A DNA stretch of 64,000 nt, from the NCBI GenBank assembly GCA_022457065.1, contig JAJGBQ010000004.1, positions 3,410,001 through 3,474,000 on the forward strand, written 5' to 3'. Shown here piece after piece: positions 23,873 to 32,622 of this stretch. Below the pieces are notes generated by a model. The model did no database searches. It worked only from the letters and a program-made list of their open reading frames with translations, and was not told where the DNA came from. Within the stretch, counting starts at the first letter, position 1. Every line of letters begins with the position of its first letter. Position numbers and translations under genes: made by a program. This DNA is from Curvularia sp. ZM96. Lineage: Eukaryota; Ascomycota; Dothideomycetes; Pleosporales; Pleosporaceae.

Positions 23873-25147
23873 TCAGCAATTATATCCCCACCCACCTTGT
23901 GCATCTCCGCTCCCTAAACTCACATTTGCCCCTCCAAAACTCACGTTCAACCCTCTACCCCCCGTGATCGCTCTTGCAACCCTCACGCCCTCACTCAACA
24001 CGCTCAACGCCCCGTCAACACCAGCATGTCCCGTTTCCGGTAAGGAGCCCGGCATTCTGGGGTCCTCTGGTCTCGCTATGACGCCCCTCATCATTTCCTC
24101 GCTTGCCTCGCCCTCGAAACGATCAAGTGCGAGTCTTCGAATCGCCACCTGCCATGTCTCGAGCCATTGTTCCTCGCTTACAGTCGTATACCACTTATTC
24201 CCGACCTCATCGACAGTCGAGAATGGCCATTCAGCGCGCACTACGGCGTACCGTTTTGTAGCGAAGAAGAGGAATGGCCAGGAAAAGATCCAGAGGAAAG
24301 TTAGATAGAAAAGCCAGCACACCCATGTCTTGAGTCGGAGAGCGTTGATACGGGTGCAGCTGTAGATGTCAATGTTTCGTTCTTCGACTGGGAAGGTGAT
24401 GCTGATATTCCCACGGTAGTTTGTCGAGCGGATGATGCCTTCGAGGCGGTTCTTCATGTGAGTCTTGTCGAAGCCGGTGATTTGGCGACGGAGGCGGAAG
24501 ATGCGGAGGGCACGCGCAGAGGCACAGTATCGGTGGCACCATTCCTTCAGCGTGGGTGGCGGAGCATTGCTGATTTCAATGTCTTGCTTGGCGCCTGGTG
24601 CGCGTTGTTTGAGAATGGTGCCGCGGTGGGTCTTCTCGCTATTGGACACGGTGACGAGAGACATGGTGGAGGTGTTTGATTCTTCAAAGTTAGGGTGGAT
24701 GTAGCGACGGAGATTGAGGACGATGCGGAAGTCTGTGATTTCTTGCGTTTCCTTCTTGTCGTTCTTTCTGACGGTCTCCTTGTGCGTGCCCATGATGTAG
24801 ATGAGCGGCACCGGTGCTATGTTGGCATATGTCCGAACAGCTTGCTCGAGCTGGATTGGATCGGTGTCGTATATGTGTTCCATCACATTGACGGTTTCGA
24901 CCACGCAGGGCTTGCCATTCTTGAAGCTGGGGCGATTGTGGTCGGTCCGCGTTGTGGGCGGCGCGACATGGCGGATGGGGATCTGTGGAGCAGAGACACT
25001 GTTGCTGGCTTCGCTGTCGGTGTAGGAGGGAGGCAGGCCAGAAGGCTCCGGCAGGTCGGTGTACGCGTAGTCGTCTGGTGTAGTGTGGAGCGAAACGGCG
25101 TCCGGGTCGTCGCTATAGCTAGGCGGAGGATGGGTAGGCCTGCCCAT
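23873..25147 (-). CDS. Fungal membrane protein with two PPxY motifs, 424 aa
   Basis: Single exon, read from the ATG at 25147 (MGRPTHPPPSY); the frame continues 15 codons further up only from a TTG. Residues 1-70 are Pro/Ser/Asp-rich and contain two PPSY motifs (8-11 and 39-42), the ligand of WW domains such as those of the Rsp5/NEDD4 ubiquitin ligase. A conserved-looking middle region has a VVETVNVMEHIYDTDP segment and a DFRIVLNLRRYIHP segment. One hydrophobic stretch (TWVCWLFYLTFLWIFSWPFL, about residues 274-296) is a membrane span or hairpin. The C-terminus is Gly-rich. I do not recognise a named family. The topology plus PY motifs suggest a membrane adaptor for ubiquitination, which is inference. 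Confidence 0.82.
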   Translation of the reverse strand: MGRPTHPPPSYSDDPDAVSLHTTPDDYAYTDLPEPSGLPPSYTDSEASNSVSAPQIPIRHVAPPTTRTDHNRPSFKNGKPCVVETVNVMEHIYDTDPIQLEQAVRTYANIAPVPLIYIMGTHKETVRKNDKKETQEITDFRIVLNLRRYIHPNFEESNTSTMSLVTVSNSEKTHRGTILKQRAPGAKQDIEISNAPPPTLKEWCHRYCASARALRIFRLRRQITGFDKTHMKNRLEGIIRSTNYRGNISITFPVEERNIDIYSCTRINALRLKTWVCWLFYLTFLWIFSWPFLFFATKRYAVVRAEWPFSTVDEVGNKWYTTVSEEQWLETWQVAIRRLALDRFEGEASEEMMRGVIARPEDPRMPGSLPETGHAGVDGALSVLSEGVRVARAITGGRGLNVSFGGANVSLGSGDAQGGWGYNC

Positions 25148-25727
25148 GGTGATATGTACGAATGCACGAGAGGTGTAGCGAGGGTGATACAAGCAGCGAG
25201 TGGAAAGGTTGGAAAATGGAAGACGATAGTCGTCCTTGTTAATATCAGGCGGGCAGCAGATGGCCAGTGAGACGCCACAGCGCCATATTTAGGCAGCTAC
25301 TGGCGTGTTGGACTGCAAAGGATTCTGATACACGCCAAGCATTTGCGTCTGCCACTCGCATGCCACGACTTGATGATAGCGGCCAGACGCTGTTCTGTGC
25401 TGGCAGACGTCGACACGCTTTCACATGATGGCCGCGCGTTACTCGAGATGGGCATCGCGACATGCACGACGGCGGGGAAGGGTCGGGCCAGGCGGCGCTA
25501 GTGAAGCTTAACTCCGAAGCCAAAATTTTGGAGCTCGTCGCGACCAAAGCCCAGCCAAGCACACATCCAGTCATTCACCTGTCCGGACTGCGCCCTCGAA
25601 ACCAAAGCTGGCCTCTGCAACGCCCTGGATCCGCCGTATATGTGGATTGCGCGCCCGTTCCATCACCCTCCATAGAGCATGGGCCACCGGTAGTACTTTT
25701 CTTCGCGCTTTCCACTATACACCCACC
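25148..25727. promoter_or_regulatory. Divergent promoter region, PPxY gene / TRM1
   Basis: 580 bases separate two head-to-head start codons. From 25512 to 25727 the plus strand is open in the TRM1 frame without a stop; see the TRM1 entry and the finding on its leader. No TATA-like box stands out. Confidence 0.45.
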
Positions 25728-27731
25728 ATGGCCTCCAACGACGTCCCCATGACAGACGCGACTGCGCAGACCATTGATGCGGCGCCCCAGGCTGGCCAGC
25801 ACATTTCCCACGAAGGAAAAGAGTACACTACTATCAAAGAAGGCCTGGCGCATATCCTCGTACCGCATGGCGTTCCTACTTCGACCGACCCCAAGCTGTC
25901 CAAGGAGGATACGCAGAAGCAGCAGGTCTTCTACAACCCCATCCAGCAATTCAATCGCGATCTGAGTGTGCTGGCGATCAAGACGTTTGGCGAGGATTCT
26001 ATACGGCGAAAATTGGACAAGCACGAACGGTTCAGGAAGAGGAACGAGCGGAAGAGGCAGCGGACGCAGGCAAATCGCGCGGCGGGAGAGGCAGCGGATC
26101 CTGTCAGCGAAGCACCCGAAATTTCAGGCGCTGAGGAAGACACGACCAACAAGAGGAAGCTTGCGGAGCACGAAATGGAGAGTGATATGGGCCCCTCCAA
26201 GAAGCAGAAGTGTGCTGAAGACGAAGACGAGCAAGAGGTAGATGACGGAGGGAAAACTTCGTGGAAGCCGCCCTTCAGCATCCTCGACGCACTCTCTGCG
26301 ACCGGCCTTCGCGCGCTTCGATATGCTCAAGAAATTCCGTTCGCGACTGCCGTCACCGCAAACGACATGTCCCAGAACGCAGTAGACTCGATCAAGCTCA
26401 ATGTCAAGCACAACAGGCTGGAAGACACCATTACAGCCAACACAGGCAACGCTATCGCCTACATGTACAGCTTCTGTGACAAGAAGGGCTACGATGTCAT
26501 TGACCTGGACCCGTACGGCACCGCAGCCCCGTTCATCGATGCCGCCATCCAAGCCATCAACGACGACGGACTGCTCTGCGTCACCTGTACTGACTCTGCC
26601 ATCTTTGCATCCCATGGATACCTGGAAAAGACGTACTCGCAATACGGCGGCCTGCCGTTCAAGGGGGAGCCGTGCCACGAGGGTGGACTGCGCTTGATCC
26701 TTCATGCCATCGCATCCTCGGCTGCTCGATACGGCATGGCGATTGAGCCACTTCTCTCACTGTCTATCGACTACTACATCCGGGTGTTTGTACGGGTGCG
26801 AAAGGCGCCCAATGATGTGAAGCTGCTTGCTGGTAAAACGATGCTAGTATACCACTGCGAAAGTGGCTGTGGCGCCTGGACTACGCAGTTCCTCGCACGG
26901 AACAAGGTGACCAAGAACAAGAACGGCGACCCAATGTATAAGCATGGCTTCGCTCAAGGGCCGTCCGCGGACCAGCACTGCGAGCATTGCGGCCACAAGA
27001 CCCACCTCTCGGGACCGATGTATGGTGGCCCGCTGCACAACGTGGGCTTTGTCGAAAGAGTACTAGCACAGCTAAACGAGGTTGACAGGCAGACATACCC
27101 GACCATGGATCGCATAGAGGGCATGCTGCACACGGCGCTGGAGGAGATTACGTTTGGAGTCAAGCTGGAAAAGAACGGCGCACAAAAGACAGAGGTCCTC
27201 GATCCGTTTATTCCCAAAGCTGATCCTGCAGAGATCGACCATCATCCGTTCTTCTTCATACCGAGTTCCGTCGCCAAAGTGGTTCATTGTTCGGCACCAC
27301 CATTGGCAGCACTGCGCGGTGCGCTACGGCATGCGGGCTTCAGGGTGACGATGAGCCATTGCAAGCCCGGATCGATCAAAACGGATGCGTCGTGGAAAGA
27401 CATTTGGCATATCATGCTTGAATGGGTGCGGCAACGGGCGCCGCTCAAGAATGCGCTCAAAAAGGGAAGCGCAGGCCATGCGATTATGGAAAAAGCCAGT
27501 GGGGGCGGCTATACCAGAAGCGCGGCTGCGGAGCCAGCTGCGCCAAACGATGCAGAAATGGATACCGATCGGTCAGAGACAGCCGGGACAGGACAGGTGC
27601 CGGCCTACCTCAACACCAAGTTCGAGGTCAACTTTGACGAAAAGCTGGGCAAGGACCATGACCGGGGCAAATATGTCCGCTACCAGCTTGCTCCACGCGA
27701 GAACTGGGGCCCGATGGCACGTGCAAAATGA
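25728..27731 (+). CDS. TRM1: tRNA (guanine26-N2/N2)-dimethyltransferase Trm1, 667 aa from the first ATG
   Basis: Single exon. The ATG at 25728 sits in a strong context (ACCATGG). The protein has the SAM-binding methyltransferase core (DALSATGLRALRYAQE, then AVTANDMSQNAVDSI), the catalytic-type DLDPYGTAAPFIDAA motif and a C-terminal zinc-binding segment with CESGCGAW and CEHCGHKTHLSGP. It uses S-adenosylmethionine to dimethylate G26 of most cytosolic and mitochondrial tRNAs. An insertion rich in Lys/Glu (about residues 100-170) resembles a nuclear-localisation region. Upstream, codons from about 25608 to 25727 are open in frame and encode an Arg-rich, acid-free peptide like a mitochondrial presequence, but with no ATG. 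Yeast TRM1 makes mitochondrial and nuclear forms from two in-frame AUGs; here the long form would need a near-cognate start. Confidence 0.95.
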   Translation: MASNDVPMTDATAQTIDAAPQAGQHISHEGKEYTTIKEGLAHILVPHGVPTSTDPKLSKEDTQKQQVFYNPIQQFNRDLSVLAIKTFGEDSIRRKLDKHERFRKRNERKRQRTQANRAAGEAADPVSEAPEISGAEEDTTNKRKLAEHEMESDMGPSKKQKCAEDEDEQEVDDGGKTSWKPPFSILDALSATGLRALRYAQEIPFATAVTANDMSQNAVDSIKLNVKHNRLEDTITANTGNAIAYMYSFCDKKGYDVIDLDPYGTAAPFIDAAIQAINDDGLLCVTCTDSAIFASHGYLEKTYSQYGGLPFKGEPCHEGGLRLILHAIASSAARYGMAIEPLLSLSIDYYIRVFVRVRKAPNDVKLLAGKTMLVYHCESGCGAWTTQFLARNKVTKNKNGDPMYKHGFAQGPSADQHCEHCGHKTHLSGPMYGGPLHNVGFVERVLAQLNEVDRQTYPTMDRIEGMLHTALEEITFGVKLEKNGAQKTEVLDPFIPKADPAEIDHHPFFFIPSSVAKVVHCSAPPLAALRGALRHAGFRVTMSHCKPGSIKTDASWKDIWHIMLEWVRQRAPLKNALKKGSAGHAIMEKASGGGYTRSAAAEPAAPNDAEMDTDRSETAGTGQVPAYLNTKFEVNFDEKLGKDHDRGKYVRYQLAPRENWGPMARAK

Positions 27732-28853
27732 TTCAGGTATAACGAATGAAAGAAATGCAAGCAACAGACCCATGCTCGCCCACGTTATCGTTGCGATGTG
27801 GACGTGCATAGGTTAGCAGGGTTTCTCTCCAATAGCCATCCTGCCTGTGACCATGTTCCCCGTCCGCCAAACATCGGCAGAAACGTCGTACAAGTAACGT
27901 CATGTTTGTGCTGAGCCAAGGCGACAATCATGTACCTGTGCTGCATCCGCAGGTCAGAATTCTTGTTGCTCGTACCACTCGCGTATATACATACATACTG
28001 TCTCTCCATTGTTTTTCCCTTGGTCGGAGCCACAATGTCTCGATCCTTGTACGCATACGTACGCCCACATGTTGGGCTAGGACGGCGTTCCCATGGCCGC
28101 ATAGACGGGCAGCCAAGCGGAGATTTGCCCGCACACGTACCTTGCATGCTGGTTGTTAGGTGATCTTGCCGATGACGGTGGGTGTGGGTAAAGCGCGAAA
28201 TATTGGAGCAAGGAGCGTCGGTGGGAGCCAGCGCCTCCGCGGAGTCGTCTGGCTGGAACTGTGCCTGATTTCTCAGCATGTGGTATAGACACGGAGTGTG
28301 GTTAAGCGTTGTGCTACTCCCGAAGAAGATGTTTAACGTCTTTGGAAACCAACCCGCCCGGGGTTGTCCGCTGTGGCTGTTGACCCAATCTTGCGGGGCG
28401 CATGCACTAGCGGCTCAAAACTTGACAGATCCACCATGTCATCACGTCGTCACGCTCTTAGTACCCGGCAATTGCTGCAGTCCCACCCCGATGTTCACGC
28501 CTGCACGCTGCATCGACACCTTTTTTGTAGGCATCAAAAGCATGTGGGCTGAGATCTTCGTCGGGCCCGCGTCTGATTTGCTCACCACCCATGCATGGCC
28601 GATGGCATTTTCAACAAGTCGATGCTAATGCCGATTTCCCCTACGAGTGCGGCATTCACTGCCGCATCCACTCAGTCATGAAATCATGGCGCGCTTGACT
28701 GCTTTAGTCGGTATACCTTGGTGTCATTGACAGTCATTTTCGCAAATTGCGTCCAGTGATGCCGTCACTTGCGTGCAGTGTCTGTATATATTCCACTGCA
28801 GGTGCTCCTACTTTCAGACCGCACAACATTACGAACAGACAACTCTTTTCAAT
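27732..28853. other. Intergenic region upstream of RDS1
   Basis: 1.1 kb between TRM1 and RDS1. Frames of 60-160 codons on both strands overlap each other and show no family features. The final 100 bases hold the RDS1 TATA-like box, listed separately. Confidence 0.4.
28785..28790 (+). promoter_or_regulatory. TATA-like box of RDS1
   Basis: TATATA within tctgTATATAttcc, 64 bases before the RDS1 ATG. The distance is suitable for a fungal gene with a short leader. A TATA-type promoter agrees with the stress-inducible behaviour of the Rds1 family, but the assignment rests on sequence alone. Confidence 0.45.
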
Positions 28854-30398
28854 ATGTTGACCAAGAGCCTCCTCGCCACCTCTGTGTTTGCGGCATACGC
28901 TGCGGCTGCTCCCAGGCCAGAAGTGCCAGGCTATACCGATGCTGATGCCAGCTTCTCCGTCACTTTTGACCCAGCTGCCACTCCAGCTTCGGTATTTGGT
29001 CCGGACTCCCAGATTCCTGTAAGTATATCAGATGAATTCAATCATGGATTTGAGCTAATTGTTTCATAGGCCATTCCCACCACGGCTGGCTCAGCTCCTC
29101 CCCGAAGGAGTTCTGATGTAACTGGTGCCACCAGCCATGGCCCCTACTCCGGTACTCCTACCACTACTGGAGCTGAAAAGGCCCCTACCACCATTGGCAC
29201 GGTTATTCCCCCTCTGGGACCAAACCCAACGGCTACCTACTACAACACCAATGGCAAGCCTCAGAACCCCATGCCCATTCCTTACATGCCTGCTGGTGGT
29301 CTTGGCACCAACGGTACTCTGCCTCGCTACATGGTAGAGAGCGACTTTGACTACGAGTCCATTACTCTTGGTCTGTACCAGGAATGGATTGAGCTTGATC
29401 TGTTCAACAACGGTCTTGCCGTATTCTCTGAGCAAGACTTCCTCGACGCTGGTCTCACTGCTGAGGACCGCGCCTACATTGCCTTCATGGCTATTCAGGA
29501 GACTGGCCACGCTACTCTCCTCACCAACATGCTCGGCGAGACTGCTCCTCCTCAGTGTACTTATGACTACCCCTTCCGTACTGTCCGCGAGTTCATCGAC
29601 TTCAACATGAAGGTCACTCGCTGGGGTGAATCTGGTGTCTGGGGTTTCCTCGCCCACCTTGACTCTCGTGAGGTTGCCAACCTCCTTTCCCAGTCCATCG
29701 CTACCGAGGCTCGTCAGCAAATCTCCTTCCGTCAGATGATGGGTCTTCCACCCATGCCCGTATGGTTCGAGACCGGCATTCCTCAGTCCTGGCAGTGGAC
29801 CTTCCTGGCCCCATACATCAGCTCTTGCCCTGCCAACACTACCCGTCTTGCGTGGCAGAACTTCCCGGCTCTGTTCATCGACAACCAGCCCAACCCCAAC
29901 CGCTTCTCTCCCAACGACACCAAGCCCCATGAGGTTGCTGGCGACCGCCCCTCTGACCCCGCCGACTCTACCATCCCCGCCGATGAGAGCTGTGTGAACA
30001 TCAACGGCACCGAGCACCCCGGCTACTCCTGCGGACCTGCCATCGCCCGCAACCGCAGCGAGCCCCTGTCTTTCCCTGGCAGACTTGTCAACCTCACCTG
30101 GGAGAACCCCGGCAAGCCTGTTGGCCCCAACATGTCTTACATCACCGACACTGTTGCCGGCGCCCCTGCTTTTGTCGCCTGGGTCTCGCAGCTCAACCTT
30201 ACCTACACTCCTCTGGAGATCACTGGTAACAACACTGGATACACCTACCAGCCTGCCAGCGAGGTCTACCAGGGCGACCCAGCCGCCAACGACACCATGT
30301 TTGTCGCCATCACTGACTCGGACCCGTACCTGACTCCTTTCAACCTCAGCATGATTAACCCTCATGTTGTTGCTCTTGGTCTGTACCAAGCTGGTTAA
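28854..30398 (+). CDS. RDS1: Rds1-family secreted ferritin-like stress protein, 497 aa
   Basis: Exons 28854-29018 and 29070-30398; the junction codes QIP/AIPTT. The first 18-20 residues (MLTKSLLATSVFAAYAAAAP) form a signal peptide with an AxA-type cleavage site. A Pro/Thr-rich linker leads to a ferritin-like helical domain: EWIELDLFNNGLAVF, then an ExxH (QETGHATLL) pair of possible metal ligands, then SIATEARQQISFRQMMG. The C-terminal 200 residues are Asn/Pro/Thr-rich with several N-glycosylation sequons (NTT, NGT, NLT, NNT, NDT, NMS). S. pombe rds1 is induced by adenine, glucose, ammonium, phosphate, carbon dioxide and temperature changes. Metal or redox activity has not been shown for the family as far as I know. 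Codon use is strongly C-biased in wobble positions, typical of a highly expressed gene. Confidence 0.88.
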
Positions 30399-31053
30399 AT
30401 GATGAGGTCGATTGGTGTAGTTTAGAACGGCTTATAGGCTGTTTTTAATCAGACATTGTACGATTATTGGATGAGAGGTGGAATAAGGAATATTGTGTTA
30501 ATTCGTAATGATACCAATCAATGGATGCGAAAGTTATGACTAAGACAACGTTGACATGTGCCGTGATATGTTTGAGAAGTTTCAGAAGTTTGATGTCCCT
30601 ACGAAAACCTCCCGGAGGCATGCAGACGGGCGAAGCCAAGGGCTTATGGTGACGCACTACCTAGTCTCGCCTGTTCTAATTACATGGGTTGTGCGGTCGA
30701 CTAATTACTATCCCGCCGGTCGGATAGCTTCCACTTTTTTCGGGAGCGTACTATGATTGTTAATGTGAGGAGCGAATAAAGTTGCATGTTCATTTGCAAA
30801 TTGACGTCACGTTTCGATAGGCTAGAATCCAATATAAAAAAAATGCCATAGTCTTAAGACTCTCTTCTTCATAGTAGCGTTTATAAGAGTCTTAGGGTAC
30901 TCTTGTAGCTTAACTAGTCTCTACCTCGAGTTGTGGGACTATCCTGGTATTCGGATTGAGTGTTGCGCGGTGATCCTTAGTATGTGCAAGCCCATCCACA
31001 ATGTTGAAGTGGCGAAGACAAATAATGTCCCAAGTACTACACGTGTTTAGCGG
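30399..31053. other. Low-GC spacer with a short inverted repeat
   Basis: AT-rich spacer between RDS1 and the small membrane-protein gene, which end towards each other. An A run at 30836-30843 is followed by the 9-base inverted repeat TAAGACTCT (30855-30863) and AGAGTCTTA (30886-30894). No gene recognised. Composition changes here from the GC-rich RDS1 to the AT-richer accessory block. Confidence 0.4.
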
Positions 31054-31781
31054 CTAATCTTTATATAGCAGACTGTTCAAACGCCATATGAACATGGACC
31101 CTAATGCGTAGTTTGCTAACGCAAATATAGCAGCTAGTGTAGCCACAAATGCTATCTTCATATGCGTCAGTATTTACGCATCAGATGTGAAAGAGGGGCA
31201 GGAACAAGAATTACTTTCATATCTCCACCCCAGATCTTCGATGAAGCTGCGCGATCCCATATCAGAATGGATAGTCCAAGCAGAAGCATCCAGATGCTGA
31301 TGTTGAGCATCATAACTGGCAGCTGCCAGATATACGCGACAAAGCCAACATCTTCTCTTTCGTTCAAATGTTTTCGGAGCTTTCTCGCACTGCTCTCCCC
31401 GACTCGGTGCAGGGCGATACTTTGTTGTGAGCCCGTGAAGATCGCAGTGAGAGCCAGAATGAGGGCAGAATAAAAGCATGCTTTTGATGTCCATGGCGCA
31501 GTTTCAATCGTTGGCCAGGAAAAGGCGCCACTTATAACACCAGCTATGAGTGCACTCTATGAAGAGTCAGTGTAATTACTCTGGAAAGAGTAGATACGCA
31601 GATAGCACACCGTAATGTTGATGACATCCAACTCTGATGTCCTCGCCCTTTTCCAAGCAAAGATTGGATCGGCACTATTTTCTCCAGTCTCTGGTTCACC
31701 TGCATTCCAGGCAGGCAAAGACTTACGGAGTGCTTTCCTGTCTGAGTAGATATAAAAGCTTGGAAAAGACCACTTCGCCAT
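31054..31781 (-). CDS. Small fungal multi-pass membrane protein of unknown function, 204 aa
   Basis: Three exons on the minus strand: 31781-31611, 31556-31215, 31155-31054. Introns begin GTGTGC and GTAATT and end TCATAG and TGAAG. Lengths of 171, 342 and 102 bases are each multiples of three. The N-terminus is MAKWSFPSFYIYSDRK, followed by a soluble part ending KRARTSELDVINIT. Then come hydrophobic stretches SALIAGVISGAFSW, ACFYSALILALTAIFTG, PVMMLNISIWMLLLGLSILIW and IAFVATLAAIFALANYALGS, so three or four spans, and a short tail RLNSLLYKD. The reading stays open through both splices, which is strong support for a real gene. I recall similar uncharacterised proteins in Pleosporales but no named family. 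It lies head to head with the LRAT-like gene, 841 bases apart. Confidence 0.75.
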
Positions 31782-32622
31782 GTTTGTGGTACGATGACAC
31801 TGTCACAACTGGATGAGCTGCTGTACTAATAGAGATGAAATGCGGCTTCCAGACCTCCTGCTTCAGCCGCAAACAATACCACGTGAGTTGCACAGGCTTT
31901 ATATTAGCACTGGAAGACTCTCCGCATCTGCATGCGTTGCTTTTAACCGCCACCAATGCGGCTGTGGTGGGGCTGCGTAGTGTCTCGCCAAACGCAATCT
32001 CTTGCGCCAGAGGTCCAAAATGGTTGCCGTCGATTGTTTCGCTCAGATTAACGAAAGCAATCCAGTGACGCGACAAGAATTGGTGGCATAACTACATCTG
32101 CTTACTGTATTGCGAAACAGATTCAGTCCCGAGGTGCAGAACTGTAGCTGCTTCCAGCAAGCGGCTGGTCCTATGAGACTAGATGCCTTATGCACACAGC
32201 CCTGCATAGTCACCTGTATAGCCCCACGCCATTATCGACACAGCCTACTAAAGCCACCCATGTAACCACACGAGCTATCTCAACTGCGCCACTAAACGAT
32301 TCATCTTGTTTGCTCTAAATCTTGTGGTTTGTGTTTAGAATCTTGTTCACCAGACCAATTCCACCCTGCACCAATAAATCTTGTTATTTAACGTTCCGCA
32401 CCTGCGCACATAGATTATTCTGCCAGTACTCGCGTTAACATATACTCGCTTTTAACTCATACAACCTCTGTGTGTGCAAATCTGTCTTCTAGTTCCTTTT
32501 ACCATATCTGTAGTTGTGCGCTAGCCTATAGACAACAAGCCACTCACGCCTCCTGCAATACCGACGAACTCTTTTGAAGAAATTCATCTGAAGACCAAGA
32601 AAAAGCCATCCTGACATCGAAG
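31782..32622. promoter_or_regulatory. Divergent promoter region between the two accessory genes
   Basis: 841 bases shared by two head-to-head genes. It has no long open frame. Four direct copies of ATCTTGT lie within 82 bases (listed separately), about 240-320 bases before the LRAT-like start codon, and a CCAAT is present between the third and fourth copies. Composition is lower in GC than the housekeeping promoters in this window. Confidence 0.5.
32303..32384 (+). repeat. Four direct copies of ATCTTGT in the shared promoter
   Basis: Copies start at 32303, 32319, 32340 and 32378. Three of the four are preceded by A (AATCTTGT) and three are followed by T. The spacing is 16, 21 and 38 bases. 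Clustered direct repeats of a 7-8-base word in a promoter often mark a transcription-factor array; no known factor is claimed. Confidence 0.5.

Noticed and set aside
23215..23904. 229-codon minus-strand frame opposite HRI1
   Set aside because: Pro/Leu/His-rich shadow of a G-rich coding strand; Hri1 on the other strand is recognisable.
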